NCBI GenBank assembly: GCA_041748615.1
Contig: JBGTCY010000025.1
Span: forward strand, 1-29,901
Reading direction: 5' to 3'
DNA length: 29,901 bases
Source of the DNA: JBGTCY01 sp041748615
Lineage (GTDB): Bacteria > Bacteroidota > Bacteroidia > Chitinophagales > CAIOSU01
Under the pieces are notes generated by a model. That model saw only the letters and a program-made list of their open reading frames with translations, did no database searches and was not told the DNA's origin. The stretch's first letter is position 1. Each line of letters opens with the position of its first letter. Positions 24,788-29,901 of the stretch are shown in pieces. The position numbers and the translations under genes are program-made.

Positions 24788-24810
24788 GACAGTGCAGGTG
24801 CTTCGAACCT

Positions 24811-24818
24811 TACTTTGC
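24811..24818 (+). promoter_or_regulatory. Candidate -7 element of DUF2892 gene
   Basis: TACTTTGC is one base shorter than TAnnTTTG but close to other -7 candidates here. No good -33 element is present, which would fit a promoter that needs an activator at the adjacent dyad. The 12-mer TTTGCATTACAA at this site (24814-24825) is repeated at 24730-24741. Confidence 0.35.
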
Positions 24819-24836
24819 ATTACAAAAACAAATGTC

Positions 24837-25031
24837 ATGCAATACAACTTAAGTTTCTTAGACATCTCCATTCGCTATGCCATCATCATGGTATTAGGAA
24901 TTATTTTCGGAGTAACTCAATTTTACCCGCTCATCGTTTTAGCGATATTGGTCTTCATTTCAGCCGTTACAGGCATGTGCCCGATTTACAAGATGATGGG
25001 TATCAATCATGCTGAAGGGGAAGAGCATTGA
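24837..25031 (+). CDS. Small DUF2892 (YgaP-like) membrane protein
   Basis: Product of 64 residues from ATG 24837 (MQYNLSFLDISIRYAIIMVLGIIFG). Two membrane helices are followed by GMCPIYKMMGINH, the conserved end of DUF2892 proteins. In other bacteria this domain is fused to rhodanese domains or stands alone; its function is not settled, with links to sulfur and redox stress. A start at 24780 would add 19 residues that do not fit the family. The gene sits alone, 160 nt after the DUF4340 gene, behind a promoter-like -7 sequence and a CRP/FNR-like dyad. Confidence 0.82.
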   Translation: MQYNLSFLDISIRYAIIMVLGIIFGVTQFYPLIVLAILVFISAVTGMCPIYKMMGINHAEGEEH

Positions 25032-25243
25032 TGCTTCTTAGTAATGTTGCCGGAATAACACCACAAATTTGTGCTAACTGCTATCAGATATTAGACTTTA
25101 GATTTTAGACACCTTGGGGAAGGTATTCTGGAAATGAGCCTTAATTACTTTTCAGGGAGTTTTGTAAAGTGAGAAAGTCAGAAATATTTTCGGATGCGCA
25201 CAAAATGGTTGCGTCAAAGTAATTCTATCCCTTGAATTTTTAT
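25032..25243. other. Gene-free region between DUF2892 gene and slyD
   Basis: Holds a 12-nt palindrome CACAAATTTGTG at 25062-25073 and the heptamer array at 25087. No coding signal was seen. The region continues with the slyD leader up to 25341, about 310 nt without a gene in all. Confidence 0.5.
25087..25111. repeat. Short heptamer tandem array (GAYNTTA)
   Basis: Units GATATTA, GACTTTA, GATTTTA and a partial GACA follow each other in register. The word TAGATTT here matches the minus-strand unit of the array before gldF. Confidence 0.55.
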
Positions 25244-25251
25244 TATTTTTG
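25244..25251 (+). promoter_or_regulatory. Candidate -7 element of slyD
   Basis: TATTTTTG matches TAnnTTTG exactly, but no TTG lies at the usual distance upstream. Transcription from here would give a leader of about 85 nt that contains the hairpin at 25284-25301. Confidence 0.4.
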
Positions 25252-25283
25252 ACCGTCAGGTGTTCATGATTTTTTCATTGATA

Positions 25284-25301
25284 ATGAAAATTCATTTTCA
25301 T
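25284..25301 (+). other. Hairpin / Fur-box-like sequence in slyD leader
   Basis: ATGAAAA-TTCA-TTTTCAT forms a 7-bp stem with a 4-nt loop. Together with GATA just before it the sequence resembles a degenerate Fur box (GATAATGAAAATTCATTTTC). The SlyD tail binds metals, so metal control is conceivable, but the match is weak and AT-rich sequence makes chance likely. Confidence 0.25.
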
Positions 25302-25341
25302 CTGATTATCTATTTCTCAACTTTTCAAAATCAATTTCAAG

Positions 25342-25845
25342 ATGAAAGCTACCCGCGATACTGTTGTTAAAATCACTTATGAACTGCGCACCGAACCTGA
25401 AGGCGAAATTATGGATTTTGCGGACAGTGACAGCCCGCTGACATTTCTTTTCGGTCACAAACAGTTGCTGGATAAATTTGAAAGTCATCTTGAAGGAATG
25501 ACGGCTGGAAATAGTTTCAGTTTTGAAATCTCCCCGGTTGAAGGTTATGGAGAATATGACAAAGAGGCGATTGTTCCACTTGATAAAAACGCTTTTGTGG
25601 TGGGCGGAAAACTACAGGAAGAATTGCTTTTTGTCGGCAACTACATTCCCCTGCAAGACCAGAATGGCAACCGTTTCGAAGGCAAAGTAGCGGAAGTGAA
25701 CTCCACTCAGGTTTTGATTGACATGAATCACCCAATGGCGGGTAAAACGCTCTATTTTAATGGCCAAGTGGTTGAAGTCAGGCAGGCTGAGCCGGTGGAA
25801 ATCGAACACGGACATGTGCACGGAGAGGGCGGACATCATCATTGA
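25342..25845 (+). CDS. slyD: SlyD-like FKBP-type peptidyl-prolyl cis-trans isomerase
   Basis: Product of 167 residues. The FKBP part (VVKITYELRTEPEGEIMDFADSDSPLTFLFGHKQLLDKFESHLEGMTAGNSFSFEISPVEGYGEYD) is split by the insert-in-flap chaperone domain (about 68-130), and NHPMAGKTLYFNGQVVEVR returns to the FKBP core. The C-terminus is His-rich (EIEHGHVHGEGGHHH), as in metal-binding SlyD proteins that assist nickel enzymes and fold nascent chains. No signal peptide, so cytoplasmic. The kynureninase gene begins 8 nt after its stop; the two are likely co-transcribed although no metabolic link is known. Confidence 0.9.
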   Translation: MKATRDTVVKITYELRTEPEGEIMDFADSDSPLTFLFGHKQLLDKFESHLEGMTAGNSFSFEISPVEGYGEYDKEAIVPLDKNAFVVGGKLQEELLFVGNYIPLQDQNGNRFEGKVAEVNSTQVLIDMNHPMAGKTLYFNGQVVEVRQAEPVEIEHGHVHGEGGHHH

Positions 25846-25853
25846 TTTGGAAT

Positions 25854-27122
25854 ATGTCCTTTGAAAATAACCGCGCCTTCGCGCTCGAACAAGACCAGCA
25901 AGACCCCCTCCGGCATTTTCGTGAAAAGTTTTTTATTCCCCAACGCAATGGAAAACCGCTGATTTATTTCTGCGGTAACTCATTGGGGTTGCAGCCAAAA
26001 TCCGTTTCTGAAAAAATCAACCTGGAACTGGAAGATTGGCGGGAGATGGCGGTGGAAGGTCATCTGCACGCGAAAAATCCCTGGTTTTATTATCATCATT
26101 TTTTTGAGGAAGCCTGCGAAATCGTGGGCGCGTTTCAGGATGAAGTAGTGCTGATGAACGCGCTGACGGTGAACCTGCACCTGATGCTGGTTTCATTTTA
26201 CCAACCGAAAGGCAAACGCAATAAAATTATTATGGAAGCGAACGCCTTTCCATCAGACCGGTATGCGGTGCAATCACATTTGTTACTGCACGGGTCAAAT
26301 CCCGAAGAGTGTTTGATTGAACTGACACCACGAGAGGGCGAACAAACGCTCAGAACCGAAGACATTTTATATACTATTCAAAATCACCGGAATGAACTCG
26401 CCTTGATTTTATTGGGAGGAGTCAATTACTACACCGGGCAATATTTTGACTTGCCCTCCATTACCGCTGCCGGACATGAATCCGGAGCGATGGTAGGGAT
26501 TGACTTGGCGCACGCGGCAGGAAATGTTCCACTGAAATTGCATGATTGGAATGTTGACTTTGCAGCGTGGTGTACCTATAAATATCTGAATTCAGGACCG
26601 GGCGGTGTAGGCGGTGTGTTTGTCCATGAGCGGCACGGTAAAAATCCGGAATTGCCGAGACTCAGCGGCTGGTGGGGCAATGACGAAAAAACGCGGTTTG
26701 AAATGCCTGATTTGTTTCATCCGCAACCTGGCGCTGCAGGATGGCAGGTCAGTAATGCACCGGTTTTCCCGATGGCAATTCACAAAGCATCCTTAGAGAT
26801 TTTCAAAGAAGCCGGAATGCAGTCGTTGCGAAAAAAAAGTGAGCAGTTAACAGGGTATCTTGAATTCCTGATTCACCATGTCGCGAAAACGAAAAAAGCG
26901 CCTCTTCAAATTATTACACCTGAAGATAAATCAAAGCGCGGCTGTCAGTTGTCTGTGATGGTGGGACGCAAGGGTAAATTCATTTCTGAAAATTTAAAAA
27001 ACGCAGGAGTTATCGTTGACTGGCGTGAGCCGGATGTCATCCGGATAGCTCCCGTTCCTTTGTATAATACTTTTGAAGAAGTCTTTGAGTTGGGAAAAAT
27101 TTTGGAGAGTAGCTTTGAATAA
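25854..27122 (+). CDS. kynU: Kynureninase
   Basis: Product of 422 residues from ATG 25854; a TTG at 25842 would overlap slyD by four bases and is less likely. Kynureninase is a PLP enzyme (fold type I) that splits kynurenine or 3-hydroxykynurenine to anthranilate or 3-hydroxyanthranilate plus alanine, in tryptophan breakdown and NAD synthesis. Motifs: YFCGNSLGLQPKS (38-50), WFYYHHFFEE, MNALTVNLHLML (101-112), VGIDLAHAAGN (214-224), CTYKYLNSGPGGVGG with PLP Lys243, and RLSGWWGNDEKTRFEM. Length is normal. No other kynurenine pathway gene lies in the window. Confidence 0.94.
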   Translation: MSFENNRAFALEQDQQDPLRHFREKFFIPQRNGKPLIYFCGNSLGLQPKSVSEKINLELEDWREMAVEGHLHAKNPWFYYHHFFEEACEIVGAFQDEVVLMNALTVNLHLMLVSFYQPKGKRNKIIMEANAFPSDRYAVQSHLLLHGSNPEECLIELTPREGEQTLRTEDILYTIQNHRNELALILLGGVNYYTGQYFDLPSITAAGHESGAMVGIDLAHAAGNVPLKLHDWNVDFAAWCTYKYLNSGPGGVGGVFVHERHGKNPELPRLSGWWGNDEKTRFEMPDLFHPQPGAAGWQVSNAPVFPMAIHKASLEIFKEAGMQSLRKKSEQLTGYLEFLIHHVAKTKKAPLQIITPEDKSKRGCQLSVMVGRKGKFISENLKNAGVIVDWREPDVIRIAPVPLYNTFEEVFELGKILESSFE

Positions 27123-27160
27123 GGGAATATTCATTTTCCGGGATTAACTTGACGAGCGAA

Positions 27161-28234
27161 ATGATTCTCAACCTCATCCGTTCCTTCCTGTTATTCATCA
27201 ATATCGCATTTGTCCTTGCATTTTTAATTTCCTGCCTTGCCCCCTTCATCAGCCCGCAACTATTTTGGCCCGTTGCTTTTTTGGGGTTGGGGTTTCTTCC
27301 ATTGCTCGGTATACAGTTTTTCTTTATTTTTTTCTGGCTGTTTTTTCACAAAAAATACATTTTCTTTTCTGCGATTACAGTATTGATTGGCGGATGGAAT
27401 ATTTCCAATCATTTTGCATTTTCCGGCTGTAAAAAAAATGTTTCGGAAAGCGATTTCAAAGTCATGTCTTTCAATGTCAACATCTTCGGACTGTATGACT
27501 GGAACAATAATTCGGAATCTAAAAATTCGATGCTAAAGCTGATTGAAACAGTCAACCCGGATGTTCTCTGCCTCCAGGAATTTTACACAGATAATAAAAA
27601 ATTCAATACGCTTGAAATTCTGAGTAAAAAATATCCTTATGTTCATTTCCATAAAACGCTCACGCTTGAAAAAAACAATCATTGGGGAATTGTTACATTC
27701 TCGAAATATCCGATTGTTTTTCGGGATCAAATTATTTTCGATGACGTGCGGCACAATGTCGCGATTTCATCCGATATAAAAATAGAGAATCATACAATCA
27801 GAGTCTTCAACACGCATTTGCAATCCATCTATTTTTCATCCGATGATTTTCATGGTATCACCCAACTCAGGAATGGTAAAGCGATTGAACCTACGATGAA
27901 AATAATTCATAAACTTTGGAAGGCTTTCACGATGCGGGCTGCGCAGGTGGAGATGCTGACTGATTTGATTTCCATCAGCAAACACCCGGTGCTTTTGTGC
28001 GGTGATTTCAACGATACACCGAACTCATATACTTATCATAAACTCACAAAAAACAAATCAGACTCATTCAGTGAAAAAGGATGCGGAATCGGCTACACCT
28101 ATTCCGGTCCTGTACCCTTGATGCGAATTGATTACATCATCGCTGATCGGCAAATTGAAACCGTTTCGCATTTTATTCCCGGCAATGGACACTCTGACCA
28201 TCGGGCGGTCGTGGCTACTTTTAATTTTCGTTGA
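27161..28234 (+). CDS. Membrane-anchored endonuclease/exonuclease/phosphatase-family protein
   Basis: Product of 357 residues from ATG 27161; a TTG four codons upstream is an alternative. Three hydrophobic helices fill residues of about 10-85. From about 99 the EEP domain starts: FKVMSFNVNIFG, VNPDVLCLQEF with the metal-binding Glu140, HWGIVTFSKYPIV, RVFNTHLQS, LLCGDFNDTPNS and GNGHSDHRAVVATF with the catalytic Asp-His pair. The domain architecture fits Bacteroidota membrane-bound EEP proteins; the substrate could be nucleic acid, phospholipid or another phosphodiester. It lies 38 nt after kynU and 48 nt before pheT, all on the same strand. Confidence 0.9.
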   Translation: MILNLIRSFLLFINIAFVLAFLISCLAPFISPQLFWPVAFLGLGFLPLLGIQFFFIFFWLFFHKKYIFFSAITVLIGGWNISNHFAFSGCKKNVSESDFKVMSFNVNIFGLYDWNNNSESKNSMLKLIETVNPDVLCLQEFYTDNKKFNTLEILSKKYPYVHFHKTLTLEKNNHWGIVTFSKYPIVFRDQIIFDDVRHNVAISSDIKIENHTIRVFNTHLQSIYFSSDDFHGITQLRNGKAIEPTMKIIHKLWKAFTMRAAQVEMLTDLISISKHPVLLCGDFNDTPNSYTYHKLTKNKSDSFSEKGCGIGYTYSGPVPLMRIDYIIADRQIETVSHFIPGNGHSDHRAVVATFNFR

Positions 28235-28282
28235 GCGTTCACAATACATGCGCAGTAAGCCCGAAACTTCTAAATTTATCGC

Positions 28283-29901
28283 ATGAGAATATCTTACAAT
28301 TGGCTGAAAGAATATATCGCCACGGAGTTATCTCCGCAGGAAATTTCCGAATTGCTGACAGACATTGGCTTGGAAGTGGAGGATTTGTCCGAATACAAAG
28401 GTCCCGGCAACGGACTGGAAGGGTTGGTTATCGGGCAGGTAAAAAAAGTTGAGAAACATCCGGATGCGGATAAACTGCAACTCACGCAGGTGGACATCGG
28501 CAATGGTGAAACCCATCAAATTGTTTGTGGCGCTCCCAATGTTGCCGAAGGTCAAAAAGTGGTGGTGGCTTTACCCGGAGTCACGCTCTATCCTTTGAAA
28601 GGTGAGCCGTTCACGATTAAACAAGCAAAAATCAGAGGAGTGGAATCCAATGGAATGATTTGCGCGGAAGATGAAATCGGGTTTGGCGCTGACCACGCGG
28701 GCATCATCGTGTTGCCGGAAAATGCGCAAGTTGGTTTGAAAGCAAAAACTTACTATGGCTTAAAAGATGATTTCATCTTTGAAATCGGTTTAACTCCAAA
28801 CCGCGCGGATGCGTACAGCCATATCGGGGTGGCAAGGGATTTAAGAGCAGCCATTAATGTGCGGCAGGATAAAAACCTGGAATTGAAACTGCCTGCAGTT
28901 GATGAAAAACTATTTCAGAAAACCGAAACTCCGATTGAAGTCATCATCGAAAATCCGGAAGCCTGTCCGCGATACAGCGGCATTTTAATTCGCAATGTGA
29001 AAGTGGGCGAATCGCCTGCCTGGCTGAAAGAAAAACTCCGTTCGGTCGGTCAGCGTCCGATTAACAACATCGTGGATATCACAAATTTCATCTTACAGGA
29101 ATACGGACAGCCGTTGCATGCTTTTGACGCGGATAAAATCAAAGGGGGGAAGGTTATCGTGAAAACGCTGCCCGCGCAGACTAAATTCACCACGCTTGAT
29201 GAAGTGGAAAGGACATTACATGCGGAAGACCTGATGATTTGCAACGCGGAAGCAGGCATGTGTATCGCTGGAGTTTTCGGTGGATTGAGTTCGGGAGTGC
29301 AACCGCCAACAACTTCCATTTTTTTAGAGAGCGCGTATTTTAATCCCGTTTCTATTCGCAAAACTTTCACGCGGCATGGGTTGCGTACCGATGCAGCGAT
29401 GCATTTTGAAAAAGGCGCAGACCCGAATTGCACCGTTACTGTTCTGAAACGCGCCACACAACTCATCTTGGAGATTGCAGGAGGTGAGATTGCTTCCGCA
29501 GTTGTGGATGTGAATCCGAAACCGATTCCCAACTCCGCTGTAACACTGCGTTACACCCATCTTGACCGGCTCATCGGCATCCGGATTGACGCGGATGCGA
29601 TTCATGATATTTTGGAAAATCTTGAAATAAAAATCACAAACGAAACACAGGATGCCCTTGAACTTTCCGTGCCGCCTTTCAAGACCGATGTACAACGCGA
29701 GGTTGATGTGATAGAAGAAGTCCTGCGCATTTACGGAGTGAATCACATTCCCCTGCCTGAAAATATCCGCACTTCCATTTCACTGCGCACGGACACTGAT
29801 TTTCGGGAAAATTTGAAAAATGTGGTTTCCGATTATCTTGCCTCTATCGGGTTCAATGAAATGGTGAACAATTCGATTTCCCGCACGGATTATTATGGCG
29901 A
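28283..29901 (+). CDS. pheT: Phenylalanine-tRNA ligase beta subunit, N-terminal two thirds (runs off window)
   Basis: The frame is open from ATG 28283 to the window end, about 540 of an expected 800 residues. PheT pairs with PheS to charge tRNA-Phe. The N-terminus MRISYNWLKEYI leads into a tRNA-binding (EMAP-like) domain with VIGQVKKVEKHPDADKLQLTQVDIG and IVCGAPNVAEGQKVVVALPG. Then come FEIGLTPNRADAYSHIGVARDLRAA, the B3/B4 editing region (SVGQRPINNIVDITNFILQEYGQPLHAFD), CIAGVFGGLSSGV, SIRKTFTRHGLRTDAAMHFEKGADP and a B5 domain (VDVIEEVLRIYGVNHIP). Product identity is certain; the C-terminal part is outside the window. Confidence 0.96.
   Translation, partial: MRISYNWLKEYIATELSPQEISELLTDIGLEVEDLSEYKGPGNGLEGLVIGQVKKVEKHPDADKLQLTQVDIGNGETHQIVCGAPNVAEGQKVVVALPGVTLYPLKGEPFTIKQAKIRGVESNGMICAEDEIGFGADHAGIIVLPENAQVGLKAKTYYGLKDDFIFEIGLTPNRADAYSHIGVARDLRAAINVRQDKNLELKLPAVDEKLFQKTETPIEVIIENPEACPRYSGILIRNVKVGESPAWLKEKLRSVGQRPINNIVDITNFILQEYGQPLHAFDADKIKGGKVIVKTLPAQTKFTTLDEVERTLHAEDLMICNAEAGMCIAGVFGGLSSGVQPPTTSIFLESAYFNPVSIRKTFTRHGLRTDAAMHFEKGADPNCTVTVLKRATQLILEIAGGEIASAVVDVNPKPIPNSAVTLRYTHLDRLIGIRIDADAIHDILENLEIKITNETQDALELSVPPFKTDVQREVDVIEEVLRIYGVNHIPLPENIRTSISLRTDTDFRENLKNVVSDYLASIGFNEMVNNSISRTDYYG

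Noticed and set aside
29050..29746. Two overlapping minus-strand frames of 160 and 140 codons
   Set aside because: They are shadows of pheT, which is open through the whole region with clear family motifs.

Overview
The window is a 29.9 kb stretch of chromosome from a member of the Bacteroidota, most likely an environmental lineage related to Chitinophagales/Saprospirales; the order is a guess. The phylum call rests on three proteins ending in type A C-terminal sorting domains of the type IX secretion system (T9SS), a gldA/gldF/gldG cluster, a TonB-dependent receptor with an N-terminal carboxypeptidase-regulatory-like domain, the near absence of Shine-Dalgarno sequences, and several promoters that fit the Bacteroidota pattern TTG-N19/20-TAnnTTTG. 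The genetic code is standard: TAA, TAG and TGA all end intact genes here.

Layout. 1-440: 3' part of dapF, then a hairpin terminator shared with a convergent gene. 539-4166: two divergent T9SS-secreted proteins. 4249-6437: a TPR protein, a CorA-type metal transporter and a small TMEM220-like membrane protein. 6641-7381: a secreted coiled-coil protein gene broken by three in-frame stops. 7470-13134: a TonB-dependent receptor, then an O-antigen-ligase-like protein and a glycosyltransferase that overlap. 13151-14500 (minus strand): a T9SS-exported thioredoxin-fold protein resembling iodothyronine deiodinases. 14574-19012: small and metabolic genes (DUF4242 protein, orphan lipoprotein inside an inverted repeat, dienelactone hydrolase, DUF2177 protein, MsrA, tRNA-Ser(CGA), branched-chain aminotransferase). 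19281-19967 (minus): an alpha/beta hydrolase. 20357-24676: gldA, gldF, gldG and a DUF4340 gene, a probable ABC transporter module. 24837-28234: a DUF2892 protein, a SlyD-like isomerase, kynureninase and a membrane-anchored endonuclease/exonuclease/phosphatase-family protein. 28283-end: 5' part of pheT.

How the genes relate. Most of the window is ordinary housekeeping and envelope biology in short operons. The T9SS substrates, GldA/F/G with the DUF4340 protein, the TonB receptor and the O-antigen genes all act at the cell envelope. No complete new defence or mobile system is visible. The less ordinary signals are a set of short-period (7- and 8-nt) intergenic tandem arrays, the triple-nonsense gene whose stops all fit Gln-to-stop changes, the exported deiodinase-like protein, an inverted repeat bracketing a lipoprotein gene, and a CRP/FNR-like dyad placed next to the likely promoter of the DUF2892 gene.
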